This document shows, one piece after another, positions 32,301 through 44,116 of a stretch of DNA of 64,000 bases. This DNA comes from Leptoclinus maculatus (lineage: Eukaryota > Chordata > Actinopteri > Perciformes > Stichaeidae). The stretch covers positions 21,805,443-21,869,442 of the forward strand of contig JAVDOI010000004.1 in assembly GCA_032191485.1 (NCBI GenBank). The letters are read 5' to 3'. Within the stretch, counting starts at the first letter, position 1. Every line of letters begins with the position of its first letter. The notes below the pieces were generated by a model, which ran no database searches, was not told the origin of the DNA, and was given only the letters and a program-made list of their open reading frames with translations. The position numbers and the translations under genes are program-made.

Positions 32301-34465
32301 TAACAAACATGCTTTTTTTTTTACAGTGGTAATAATAAAGCGAGGTGTTATCTCAACGGCCTGTTATTCTGAAACCCCAATAGTCCGAACAATTTCCCAT
32401 TTTTACGACAGCCAGTTGTCCCAAAAACGAAATAACGAAAATACAGACTGTCCGTGCATCACATGGTTAATTATTATGCAGAATGAGGTTATCAGACCTT
32501 CACATTTGTGATAATTTTTTCTTCTACAAATGGCGAAGGCATGACTCGTCCTACTCTGCCTGATTGGCTCACCCTGACACTTTTACCCTAAACCCACAGA
32601 CTGTCTATAAGAAGTGGACGTAGTCATCGTGACGTCACTCATTCCTTTGTGGACTGATGTTATGAAGCCTCGAGTTCAGTGATTTTGCCTTCGCCATCTT
32701 GGATTACGGTCGTCGCCATGTTGTTTTTTTCGCAACCGATAAACTGAAGTGAATTGACCAAATATTTGGACTGAGGAGGAAAACGCACAAAAAAAGTGTG
32801 GGAAACTTTTCGTACAAACCGTTGTGTGAGGATACTTTGTTCTGAGATATCGTGTTCACGAGAACGGACAACTCATAAGGCATAAAAATCAGGACGTTGA
32901 TGATGTCATTCTGTTTGTTGCATGGAGAATGAATATTTTTAGCTGTCGGTCCAATGGGACTTTTTTTTCCCGTCGATTGTGGTTTCAGAATAATTGTCCG
33001 TCGGTCCAATGAGCAGCCCCCATTCCAACTAATGATACATGTACGAGTGACAGGCACGTAACATCATGTCACCACAAAATATATTACTACATATTATCAA
33101 TAAACACACTGAAGACCAACTTCAGTTTAAATGGATTTTTTGAATCCTCATTAACAGAGACATTGAGCTCCAGAAGAAATACCTGACTCAGCCTCAATGT
33201 TTATCAATTACTGTAGTTTTTTTAAATTTCCTGCTGTGACAATATCATTTCATGACAGTCAGGTATATATTTAAATAGTGCGCTGAGAATATTGTTACAC
33301 CCCTTGATGAACCAATCACAGTGCTCAAAGGGAACGGTGCCTGAGGAGCTCAGCATGCAGGGACGATAGCAGCAGCAGCAGCGATGGCAGCCAATCAGTA
33401 CACAGGCACATTAAAGTACTCATGACGGGGCTGCATGGGGAGAGAAACGCACACAGATCAGCAAAAACATGGAGTCATAGCAGCCACATGCAGGAGACAG
33501 TGCAGCAGGCTGGAGGTGTCACTTAAAGGGTCACTTTTTTACAACCTGGAGCGGTTTTTAAACCCATTTTTCTGCATCTGAACGACTATAACAGAGACGT
33601 TGAGGTCACATTGCAGCCCGTTTAGTGGCTGATGTTGGCGGCTTTCTCCTTCAATACTAGACCAATTAAAAAAAAAATTTAAAGTCACTTAGACACAGAA
33701 ACATGGGAGATAGGGTCCAGGTAGAAAAATACCAAAGTCACCATTTAAGAAAAATTGGTTAGCTTAGCATAGATGAGAAGATAGGTACCATTATCATGTT
33801 TGTACAACAAATATGGTTGGTTAGCTTAGCATAGATGAGAAAATAGACAACACTCTCATGTGTGTACGATAAATATGGTTGGTTAGCTTAGCTTAGCATA
33901 GATGAGAAAAAAAGATACTAATCTCATGTCTATACAATAAATCTGGGGTCACTTAACTTAGCATAAAGACTGGAAACAGCTAGCCTTTCCCAAAATGTCA
34001 AACTATTCCACTACTTTATGGTTAATTTTACTTTTCCTACTTATCTAAAGTCAAACAAACTCACAGTGAGCGTATCTGAATTTTGCATTCTTTCTGAAGG
34101 TCTTTGGGATTTAACTGTTTAGCTGTTGCAGTGCTAATTGTATTCCTGCACACTGGCCCTTTAAGTAAGGGGAAACTAAAAAACAATAAAATTCCCCTCA
34201 AAAGCAGAATAGATTTCACTACGAGTGAAGAGGAAGTGAACAATTTAAAATGAACAGATATTGAAACACTTGTTGAAGTTTTAATCATATAAAAACATGA
34301 GGTAGAAGACAATGAGATGTCACGTAAACATGGAAAACAAAGACAAACAGACTAAAACAGACTTTCAATACAAACTGGCTGTGGGGAGACTAACTAGACC
34401 AGGAACCTGGTCTCTAGCGGGCTGTATATATACATATATACATATACTGTACATATATACATATA

Positions 34466-34541
<76 letters not shown>

Positions 34542-37500
34542 ACGGCCTAAATCCACACACAATAGTATTCACCTCAGCATCCTAATTCTGGAAAAGACCA
34601 GAGGACTCAGAGACCATATTTGGGACCATCACACCTGTGAGGCAAAGATTTTTTTTTTTTTTAAAGGACACAAATAAACAGAACAACCTCCACACACACA
34701 TGAACGGTGCAGCGCCACAATAAAAGCTTGATTTAGTTATGCCTCACATGCAAAAAAAAGTTGAGCTGAGCAGCAAATTCTTTTGCGGCTTCATTATGCC
34801 AGAAACGCTGGCTAGCTGGCACCAACAGTAATGTCCAGCTCCTGAGAATGTTTCATTAAAGGCTTATTGAAATAAGTCGGACCAACTGTGGTGTGTTTTC
34901 CACGTACTTATTACAGCACCGTGTATTCACTGAAGCCAGAGGAGCTCATTCAAAATGTGCCATTATCTTAAATGTGCGTTATGTTTAAAGATTTGACATC
35001 TTAAACACTGCTTGTTGAAAATCGTGTCAACACATGAGGAAATTCTGCATCTCGACATGATTGCACCCTGGTGTTATTAAAAAGATCTAATAATTAGCCT
35101 GATTAACACTTTACACTGACGAGGAGTTTGATTACTGAAGAGTTTTTCCTCCTCCTGTGTTCTCAAGCAGCAGGAGACGTTTCTGGATTTGATCTGGTTT
35201 CTCGCTCTGATTATAAAATGACAACAATGAGGAGAAACCACAGTAATAATGAACTGTTAATAAGCTCTTTGTTTGGTGGTTTTATGTTAATCTGGCAGCT
35301 GATGTTTTTGTTGATTTATTTTTCTCAACAAGTCCCAAGAAAAGTCGAAAAGCCAACAATAAAATGATAAATATGAGTGTGTAGCCGAACGCTGATATAT
35401 CTTCTACGTTTGTTGTCCAAAATCTACAAAACACATTGGTATTTTAAAGAATTAGTTCAGATTCACTGAAGTCTCTCAACAACACAAACTCAGTACCAGA
35501 TGGAGGCAGCAGTAGAGCAACAGCTCCTGTGTCCTGAGAGGTAGAATCAGTGTTTTAGTGAATGGAGTCTGGTGTCTTTGTAGAGATCATAGATAACAGC
35601 TTCAGTTCCCCTCAGAAAGGTCTGTCTGACAGCAAGGTAAAGAGGTGAAAACATTCTAAATATAGCGTTCACTTAAACTGATATTTAATGGTTTTGGTCT
35701 TTTAATGGGATTTGTTGAGAACAGAATAAAACTTTTCCTTATTCTTTAATATCTTACTATTAGAAGATAATTGTGTAAAATAGTTATTTTGAGTATTATT
35801 AGTGTTAAATACTTTTGTAACACAGGTTATTGTTATTCCTTATTCACCATTTCATAATAAAGAAAACTGAATAATTAATCAGAGCATGTTTCATTCAGTG
35901 TTAGTAAAACTTCTTCACACAGGCAGCATAACTTATTCACTTTATCACTTATTCATGACAATAGTTTACAGTTTAAATTTGAAATTTGTTTAAAAAGAGT
36001 TGCATCGATGAAAATTAAAGATTTGAATTTCCAAATAAATCTTTATCCGCAACAAAAAAGATCAGAATTTAGAATGTAAAACCAACAGTTTCCACTAAAT
36101 TGCAAAGTGCTGCATTGTACCGCCTGTTAGAGAACCAGAGTGAGATCAGACGTGTTCATGTCTGTTGAACCACAGAAGACCTTCACACACTGCGATTAAT
36201 TTACACTCCAATATACAAACAGTTGTTGAAGTTTTAAGTACTTTACACAGAACGGGAATATTAGGTGGCAACAATGTGATGTCATTTTTTTCCGAAACAA
36301 GGTTGAATTTTCTGAGCTTTTGCACCGTGAATGAAGGCATCAACCAATCGCATTGTGCAGAACGGACATAAATACTATCAGACACTGCTCTGGGACAAAT
36401 CAAACCTTTTGTTATGAATTCACATCTCTGCCGTTATGAATAGTTTAGATGAAATATTGGAGCATTTCTCATTCTGATGCCGGTTACTGATCATACGTCT
36501 CTGGTAGAGACCTGTCAATCACTGTGTAGCCCCGCCCTAAAGCATACCCTGCTTTATGGTCTGTTTGACTCTAAATGGACCATAATTTACTAAATGAACA
36601 TCATGCTGTATTGAAGAAGACTTGAAACTAGAGATTGAGACCATAAACTCATGTTTACAATGTTTACTGAGGTAATAAATCAAGAGAGAAGTAGAGTCAT
36701 TTTCTCATAGACTTCTATACAACCAGAGGAGTCGCCCCCTGGTGAAGCTTTGACTTCACTTTAAAGAACCGGAGGTTGCTTCCTGAGGTGAACGTGGAAC
36801 TTGAGGTTCTTTTCAAAGTGAGAATATCAAAGGATAAAAGCCTAAATGAAGAACTTCCTGTAACCTTTTATGGCCCCAGTGCAGAGTGTACTCTTACTAA
36901 TGGTGACTGTAAATCAATGAACAGCTGATGGTTTATATTCCCTCAGGCTTCCCAACTGTCGCTCATTTCTTTACTAACTTTAGTGCAACTTTACTTTTTA
37001 ACATGAGTATAATTTCAAAGTTGGTTGTACTTCTCATTCAGTATCTTCACAGTTTTATGACAGTTTTACGACAAAATGCAAATGTCTCGAGTTGCAAAAT
37101 GATCCTTTAAATCAACAAACATTATATGTGTAATTCATGGCACAATTCAAACGGGATCACAACATAAATTGTTGACTACCGTACATATTTTTTCCAGAAA
37201 TAAGATCGTATGGTGACCAACAAGAAGGGGCGGGACTTCACCTCTCTATCCACCAATAGGCTGATATTATTGGCCAATATTAGCTCATCTCATTACATCA
37301 GTGTTCACTTTAGATTATATACAAAATACAAATATTTTAGGCACATTTGATGCACAGTTTTGTTATTTCAGGTTTATTCATATGTCAAGCTGCAAACATA
37401 TTCTACCTTAGTGCGTATCTTTATCACAAAGAACAACATTTGAGGAACATTTTTTGTTTGTGTGTTAAAGAATCCCTCAACAGTCCAGCGTTGGTCTTTC

Positions 37501-37831
37501 TCCACCGTTTTCCACTAGCTGTTAATGGTTTGTCAGCTGTGACCTGATTTTGCTTCCCCGAACTCATTAACAGCAACATTGTTGCTCACTGACTTGACTA
37601 AATGTTGAGCAAACAAATCCAACAACACAGCCTGCTGACCTGGATCAGTGTGTTGTCTTGTTATTGTCTATAAACATTTAAAATAATCACTTAAATAGCT
37701 CTGTTGTAACATATTCAAGATGTCTGAATAATGAATGTTTCAGCTTTTGGTTTTATGAATATTTGAATCCTAATTGACGCTCTGGTGTGTTTTGTTACTG
37801 TAATAATGAACTGCTAATCGGGGCCAGAAGA

Positions 37832-37870
<39 letters not shown>

Positions 37871-40800
37871 GTCTCAGGAATGCAGACAACGAGGCTTTGT
37901 TTCTGGGCTGCGACCCCGAGATCTCCTCCCTCCAACCAATCGAGTGATGTCTGAGAGGACTGTGAGGAATGTGTGGAGCAACGAGAACATAATCGCTTGA
38001 AATATTTTAAGAAACACTGAAAGGGAGAACAACACGTCTGAAGTACTTTGCGGTTAGTTTTCAGGAGTCTACGGTGAAGATATAAAAGACATAAAAGTCT
38101 CTCAACTACTGAATGTTACTTTGTACTTCTAATATTAACGTTTAGGACGACACGTTCTCACTCTCAACTCGTCACATATGGAGACTCGGTCAGGACCGAA
38201 TGGAAAATGACAAAAACTGCAGTTCCTCAAAAGACCACTTGAGGCTCCAAAAAACCGAGTCAATCCCCATTGACTTCCATGTTAAAATGAACAACTTTAC
38301 AGTAGAAATAAACAAGTTTACAGACGATGAAATGTTACATAACTCACCAATTATATTAAGGTTTAAAGTTAGGCATAATTGAGGGCGTGGCCTCTTTGAG
38401 TGACAGGTGGGTGTCTCAGGATGCTAGCTGCTAGCCGTCTGCTCTGCTAGCGCCACTCAAAGATCCACCTCCTTGACCATTGTTAGAGTTTGTGTCGTCA
38501 CCGTTAAGATGGCGAAACCTTTGGGTGACGTCACGGAGACTACGTCCAGGTCTTACACGGTCTATGATCAGGATCCCTTGGCATACATTTTTAACGTAGT
38601 GGGAACCTCTTTTTCAACGTGAACAGCAGTCTCCTGGGTGAAAGTCCTGTGTTGGACTTTGTTACTCTTTATATTACGTCACCTGACCTCCTTCCTGTCA
38701 TAGTTACCGCCATGTTTGACGAGTTGGGAGTGAGAACGATTTGCAGAGGAAGAGTTATTGATTAGAAGTTAAGAGTTAAACACATCAGGGTTAAAGGCAG
38801 AAAAAACACACACCAGCAGCTTCCATATCTGCCGTGTATCACTCACACTCCAGATATTGCTGTTGCTGACGTGTTGTTTGTTTGTGTTGGTGAATCAAAA
38901 GTACATCTACGGCTAATGAGCTAACGCTACAGCAAAAGGGTTTTTAGGGTGTTTTACAAACTGTACCTGCAAACAGGCGCATCTGAAAGTCTATGTTCTG
39001 CAAATCACAATCGTGAAAGAATACAAAGAGGCAAAGAGAGAGAAACCTGTCAGCTGGAATCAAAGATCAAGCAAACTAAACGAGAGACAATGAAGCCAAT
39101 GAAAATAAAAATCACAAGAAATAAAGCAGATGTCACTTTTGAAGGGAAACTTAATCAATTTTTCAAATATTTTTAGCTGCTCTGCTTTTACTTTTATGTG
39201 ATACAAACACTTTGACTTGAATTAACTTAAAGTTGCAAAACTTATTTTACAAACTCAAAGCTCATTTTTGAAACCTCTTATGTTTGTAAATTATTCTGCA
39301 ATAGCTGTTTAATGTAATCACATTCAGTAATTACATCTGTGTAATAATTTTAATTGTTAGTAGCGGAGTCCGCCATTCACACGTTGGCTTCAAACTACCT
39401 TCACATGCGAAAAGACGTTGATATCAACCTCACTGTTATTAGTTACTGATAATTCAAACCCAGCATTTCCTGCTGATGCTAGTTCACATTAAAAGCCTTC
39501 AACTGACAAAACAAGGGGAGGCTTTTATTGTGAAGTTGTCACAGTAAATGTATAATGCTGTGTTCACAGTAAAGTGGAAGCGAAATTTTGCGTTTCTTAC
39601 TTGATTTGTCCGCAAAATCATTTTAGTTTATTCGTGTTAGAGGACAAGTTGACGACGCTCGTTTCCGTCACCAATCACGGTCGAAATATATATATATATA
39701 TATATATATTAAATGCTATTGTGTCTGGGTTCATAACTGTTAATAATTCTTTATAAAAATAAATTGACTGCCGCTGAATTAATCTGGTTTACGACCAAAA
39801 TAAAAACGGACTTTGCTTTAATTCGATTGCAATAAACAGATTCAAATGATGCCGAAATTACTTAATCCTGATGTAAAAAGTTTAAATTCATGCTTTGTCA
39901 GGTCCATCCACGAGACGACAAGCAAACCAGTTTTTAAAATGCGTGTTTTCTGAATGGAGTCTGGATCAATCAGGGCTTCGCTGTGCTAACATTGTAGCTG
40001 TTACATCACAATAACATCGTTGAGGCATAAATACGGTGGCGATGTTATTGTTTTTATATATTTGATGCAACGGATTAAAAAGTATTAAACTGTACTTGCT
40101 GTAACCAGGAATGAAATCTTAAGGATCGTAACTTTATTTGAGGAAGCGGTGCTTGTGTAAAATACTTAATTTAACTTTCTATTCATTTATTTGGTCTGAA
40201 AAACCTCCTAACTGTTGACGGTAACAGTGGAGAGTGAGGGCCGGTTTTTAATACACTAGCAGAAAGATGGAGAGACTAAGTCCTCAGTATGAAATCTATT
40301 CTGTCCCCACATTGTCCCCGGTAGTCGTCTTACCTCCTGCAGCAGGTCGGCCTGCTCGATGGCCTTCAACACCGTCTTCTTGGACGTCTCCTGAGCCTCT
40401 CCACCCAGCAGGAACTCATCCAGGATGAAGTACGCCTTCTCAAAGTTGAAAATAATGTCCAGCTCACAAACCTGAAAGAAACACTTAACTATGAATATTT
40501 TTTAAGTCCAGGTTCAATAGGTGGGGAAACGTACGGATACCCGACGTTAGAGAACGCACACTGCCAAAGTATTTGTCCAGCAGCTCCACGTATCGGTGGA
40601 TGATCTCCAGCGTGATGAGCTCGTTGTCCTGGTCCTCGATGGCACAGCAGAAGTACAGGCTGGCGTATCTGCAACACAGAGACAGATGTTGACTTCACAG
40701 CAGCATTTAGGAAACAGTTAGAGAGGAACCGATACATTTTGTGTGTGTTTATTACTGGAGCACTTATGGCATACGACTGAAAACACTCAACATTGGAAAA

Positions 40801-42894
40801 AGGTGCAGCGCCCCCCCGAGACGATCACCGGCCTCGGCCGACCGAACGCAAGGAGGAGAGCCGAGATGGATGCTCAGCTAACCCAGCTAGGAGCTGAGGC
40901 TACTCCAGTACCCAGCATGCATCCTGGCTGTCTGATACCCGGTGGCAGGAAAATAAGATGTATGAAATAAGACTTGACCACGATGGATCCGGGTCTCTGT
41001 GAAGACGTGGGCTCAACAGTCACCGACCTCCCGCTGCTTTCATCCATCAGACAGCCAGGATGCATGCTGGGTAGTGGAGTAGCATCAGTGTCCTAGCTGG
41101 GTTAGCTTAGCTTCCATCTGGACTCTCCTCCCTCTCCTCTCTGGGGCAGTTTGGTGGCCTTTTAGTCCTTGCAATTGATTTAAATTTTCCATGAAAGAAA
41201 AGTCGCAAAAAAAAGGTTTGTGTTTGCCGTCAATTAAAGTTCTGAGAAAGAAAGAAAATCTGAACCTGCAGGTTGTTGCGTCTCTACAAAGAATCTTCAA
41301 ATTATGAAAACTGCAACATCAACCTGACAAAGTAAATACAAGAAGCTGACTTCATACATTCTCATCAGGTAGTGATATAAACCGTCTCCTGGCTCGCTGT
41401 AATAGTGCTGACACAGCTCTTTACTGCTGTTCACGGAGATTCATTTAAAAGCCAGAAGCCGGACGGACGCAGAAGGCCGTTACGAGTTAAGCCTCATGGT
41501 TTCTTTATCCCTGATAATCCCTCAGGCACTCTTTAGGCATGTGATGATTGGCTCATAAAGGAGCTGGTCAGTTGATCCCTCACAACCAGCGGGTAAAGGA
41601 GGCCACAATGGACCCGGCTGACCCTGGTGAGACCAGCATTAAGTACTGGGACGAGTGTGACGGGAACTCGCTGGCATCGCTTGCTATGTAGAAAAAGTTC
41701 AGAGTAAAACGTGTGTGATATGTTGATGTTTGACATGTATACAAGAAGGAGAAACATCATGAAGGACTAACTATATTTTAGAGAAGCTGTTTGAAGGAAT
41801 GAAAGAGGGAGGCTGAGTTTACACGGTCCAACAAGTATTAAGAGTATTAACGGCTGCATTTAAAAAGGGGGATATGAAGAAGTTAAAATTAATCTTCATC
41901 AGCCGGGGAAACAGCTTAGTACGAACAAACTCTTTTTTCGGAATAAAAGGCAAAAATTCCGGAATATATTTTGTGTGTAAACAAGTAGTCGATGTTGCAT
42001 TTGTCAACCTGATGACAAAGTTAGATTAAGTGTTTGAATATGAATGTTTTCTCGACAGGGCGATATTTTGAAATGCTGAAAAATACGTATTGTCTCCAAT
42101 TTAGGCCGTAAAAATTAATATTAACGAGCACAGACTAATTTAAATTTGAGGAAAATCTGATCAAACTGACTCTATATTTGTGTGAATGCCTGTAAACATA
42201 GTCAGTGACAAACAATGGAATCTATACATCCAACATTGTTATAAGTTGACACAAGTGTTACCAATGTTGGGAATAAAATGTAGGCTCTACGCGTTATAAA
42301 TATTAAACTATTCACATGTTTTCAGCCTCTCCTCTCCCCTCCTCTCCCCTCCCCTCCCCTCTCGTCTCGTCTCGTCTCGTCTCTCCTCTCTCCTCCCCTC
42401 CCCTCTCCTCTCCTCAATTCTAAATGAAACATTTTTAAGCATTTTAAGCTTCGTTTTGGCTGTGTTCGTCACACATGATGTGTTCAAAGACCGTCAAAAA
42501 GATGAAACTCTGACGGTTATCACAGTTTTTACAGCTTCTGGCTGATAAACGGTGTAGATTTGGCAATTAAAGAAAAACATGCTTTTCCATAGAATAAATG
42601 AGTCAGAGTGAATCCTCTCTCTTGTTGTAGTCACGGTGTCTCCGTCACTTTAATAAAATCCGTCTCTCCTGATTCTCCTTTTTGTTCCCCGAACAAGTCC
42701 CCATATTCTACCCACCTCTTATAGACCACCTTGAGGTCTCTCCACTCCAGAAAGCTGCACATTTTGGGCTTTCGAGCCAGGACCGTCTGCACCAACTCCC
42801 TGGTGATCTTCTTCTTCTCCTTATCCGACAGAGGCACGTACCACTTCTGAAGCCTGAGCTTCCCCTGTCGACTGAACAGAAGCATGAACTGCAT
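29308..42894 (-). CDS. ap1s2: AP-1 complex subunit sigma-1B (clathrin adaptor small chain), frame broken in exon 4
   Basis: Small subunit of the AP-1 clathrin adaptor, acting in cargo sorting between trans-Golgi and endosomes. Coding exons on the minus strand: 42716-42894 (starts MQFMLLFSRQGKLRLQKWY at the acceptor, as in other AP1S genes), 40560-40668 (ASLYFCCAIEDQDNEL), 40334-40473 (CELDIIFNFEKAYF region) and 29308-29355 (DAECPRSILEEIGLT, stop). The residue choices match AP1S2 rather than AP1S1 or AP1S3, and the intended product is the usual 157 residues. Anomaly: exon 4 is 140 nt instead of 138, because an extra 2 nt (CT repeated, at about 40437-40442) shifts the frame after NFE and would end translation near 40366. 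It could be a sequencing indel or a real lesion. The other exons are intact. Promoter and 5' UTR exon lie near 43.9-44.1 kb. Confidence 0.9.
29356..29540. other. Short spacer, intron 4 of ap1s2
   Basis: Intron sequence just upstream (in gene sense) of the last exon. No repeat was recognised before the polypurine tract begins. Confidence 0.4.
29541..29985. repeat. Polypurine minisatellite (GAGGAGTCGGGA-like)
   Basis: Degenerate 6/12/18-bp units such as GAGGAGTCGGGAC, AGGACAAGGAGAC and AAAGGACAAGGA run for about 445 bp, with the given strand almost entirely purine apart from periodic T/C. It begins about 185 bp from the ap1s2 last exon. Open frames across it on both strands are low-complexity artefacts. 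Confidence 0.9.
29992..30262 (+). repeat. Dispersed ~250-bp repeat family A, copy 1
   Basis: Contains GCATACCCTGCTTTATGGTC, GAACATCATGCTGTATTGAAG, ACTTCTATACAACCAGAGG and GAGTCGCCCC. Near-identical copies lie at 36497-36785, 45219-45532 and 59487-59802, all in the same orientation. No ORF. It is probably a non-autonomous transposon or SINE-like fish repeat. Confidence 0.85.
30263..31703. other. Unassigned intronic sequence (ap1s2 intron 4)
   Basis: No coding exon, repeat array or RNA gene was recognised. A/T-rich with scattered homopolymers. Confidence 0.4.
31704..31990. repeat. 53-bp minisatellite
   Basis: About 5.3 tandem units of CTTAAGATCCAGACGTCTGA, then TGCTAACGTTAGCTCAGCTT, GTTTCTTTGATAA, with only one or two substitutions between copies. 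The spacing of successive CTTAAGATC words is 53 bp. Confidence 0.9.
31991..32560. other. Unassigned intronic sequence
   Basis: Nothing recognisable beyond short open frames without protein-like composition. Confidence 0.4.
32600..32795 (+). repeat. Dispersed repeat, 5' extension of family A
   Basis: GTGGACGTAGTCATCGTGACG and CATCTTGGATTACGGTCGTC with GCCATGTTGTTTTT match 59345-59486, where the same block directly precedes a family A copy. It also matches, in reverse orientation, 38500-38590. This copy lacks the family A body. Confidence 0.6.
32796..33756. other. Unassigned intronic sequence
   Basis: No gene seen. A short AGCAGCAGCAGCAGC run occurs near 33370. Other open frames lack homology clues. 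Confidence 0.4.
33758..33965. repeat. ~61-bp minisatellite (three units)
   Basis: GGTTAGCTTAGCATAGATGAG recurs at 33758, 33819 and 33881 (with an inserted GCTTA in the third), each followed by a TCATGT(T/G)TGTAC-like segment. Confidence 0.75.
33966..34467. other. Unassigned intronic sequence
   Basis: No recognisable gene or repeat before the TA tract. Confidence 0.4.
34468..34538. repeat. (TA)n microsatellite
   Basis: An uninterrupted TA run of about 70 bp, preceded by imperfect ACATATATAC units. Confidence 0.95.
34539..35440. other. Unassigned intronic sequence
   Basis: No gene or clear repeat was recognised. Includes a T-run near 34650. Confidence 0.4.
35441..35690 (+). repeat. Half-copy of the foldback element found at 57.8-58.5 kb
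   Basis: Matches 58140-58380 almost base for base (GATGGAGGCAGCAGTAGA, TTTAGTGAATGGAGTCTGG, GGTCTGTCTGACAGCAAGG, ATATAGCGTTCACTTAAAC), but only one arm is present. Confidence 0.85.
35691..36496. other. Unassigned intronic sequence
   Basis: A/T-rich. Overlapping short frames on both strands at 36146-36403 are not supported as genes. Confidence 0.4.
36497..36785 (+). repeat. Dispersed repeat family A, copy 2
   Basis: Starts CTGGTAGAGACCTGTCAATC, continues through AGCCCCGCCCTAAAGCATAC and ends GAACCGGAGGTTGC. It lacks the ~40-bp segment between GTCGCCCCCTG and GAAGCTTTGAC present in copies 1 and 3. Confidence 0.85.
36786..38395. other. Unassigned intronic sequence with (GT)n
   Basis: Contains a (GT)n microsatellite at 37832-37858. 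No gene was recognised. Confidence 0.4.
38396..38595 (-). repeat. Dispersed repeat fragment, reverse orientation
   Basis: On the minus strand it reads ATAGACCGTGTAAGACCTGG, ACGTAGTCTCCGTGACGTCA and TTTCGCCATCTT, resembling 32600-32710. Confidence 0.5.
38596..40333. other. Unassigned intronic sequence with (TA)n
   Basis: A (TA)n run lies at 39686-39709. No exon or repeat family was otherwise recognised up to exon 4 of ap1s2. Confidence 0.4.
40864..41121. repeat. Foldback (inverted repeat) element in ap1s2 intron 2
   Basis: Left arm 40864-40937 (CTAACCCAGCTAGGA, CCCAGCATGCATCCTGGCTG) is complemented by right arm 41044-41121 (CAGCCAGGATGCATGCTGGG, TCCTAGCTGGGTTAGC) across a ~105-bp spacer. No transposase. 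Confidence 0.85.
41122..42715. other. Intronic sequence with pyrimidine-rich simple repeat
   Basis: A CTCCTCTCC/TCGTC pyrimidine tract lies at about 42325-42416. Nothing else was recognised. Confidence 0.45.
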
Positions 42895-43901
42895 CTGGAA
42901 TGAAGGGATGAGAGGAAAGAACAACAGAGAGATCCGTGAAACACAATGAGAGACGAGGAGAAGCAAGCATGAGATGAAAACCATAATTTTTATATCTGTT
43001 TGACAGAAATAATCTGATTTACTAGCTTTCTCTGAAGGTTTCACTGCTTCTCAAGGTCTTTCTCACTGTTCAAGAATTAACACATGTTGCATATACACAT
43101 ATATATATACACAGTATATACACACACACAGATACATATAGTATATATATATATTTTATTATCATGCAAGATGATATATCAGGCTAATCATTTAGTAGAT
43201 AGTACTGAATAATACTTGTTTGGATTAACATCTTTTGACACACACATCTCAAAACAATGAGTTACTAAATCATTATAATAACTTACAGGATCTTTGTTTT
43301 TCATAACAAGTCTAAACTTAAATTTATTTATTTTTTCCATTTTACTGGCAGCTTTGGGCTTCCGTAAAGAACAGAGTCTTATGCTCTGCGGAGTACAATT
43401 CTTAATTTGTGATATTGAACGATATAAAATAAAATAAACGACTAGATTTCAAGAGCAAGACTGATTCTGACAACTTGAGCCAAAATTATGGAAATGATTA
43501 CTGCAAAACGCTCAATAAATTACCTTTAATCAGGTCAATCAAACTCATGCAGCTCATCAATTAATATTAAATAATGTTATTAATTAACATATGTGTATCT
43601 GCTGCCATGTGTTTCAGATAAACAACATTTAACTTCATGTTCAGAGACAACATGATTTTAATTAAACATACGTTAAAATAAATAACGTGACATTTTAATA
43701 TCCAATTAAAAACACACAGTTCTCTACAGTTACACCAGAAACACGTGGTTCTTCTTCACCGTTTATCAACACAACCGAACGGAAGTGCCGTTAACACCGT
43801 TATTCAGCGGTTAGCATTAGCTTGTTTAGCCTGTTTTAAATACGACATAACCGACCGGAAAAACATAAACGGTGTAATAATACACCGTCAAAATTACTTA
43901 C
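42895..43901. other. First intron of ap1s2
   Basis: Spans from the CCAG acceptor just upstream of the ATG to the donor at 43896-43901. A/T-rich, with TA/CA-rich simple sequence at about 43086-43155. No coding exon was seen. Confidence 0.5.
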
Positions 43902-44116
43902 CTTGTATTAAAACACTGGCTTCTGAAGGAATAAACTGCCACCCGGACGCATACACGGCCAGTGGGCACCAAGCTTCTGATTGGCCAATGAGGAGCTCAC
44001 GACTTGTTCATTGGCTCACTCGGGCTCTAATAGTCCCCGCCTATCACTCGATTTCGCGGATGTGATTGGCTGGTTTTTACATCGATCAAACTACATTATG
44101 ACGTCATCATCACGTG
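43902..44116 (-). promoter_or_regulatory. ap1s2: ap1s2 5' UTR exon and promoter (three CCAAT boxes, CRE, E-box)
   Basis: On the minus strand ...ATACAAG|GTAAGT marks the end of a non-coding first exon at 43902. Upstream lie a palindromic ATTGGCCAAT (43980-43989), ATTGG at 44010-44014 and 44065-44069, a perfect TGACGTCA CRE (44099-44106) and CACGTG (44111-44116). The order suits a broadly expressed NF-Y/CREB/USF-type promoter. The transcription start is not fixed. Confidence 0.65.
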
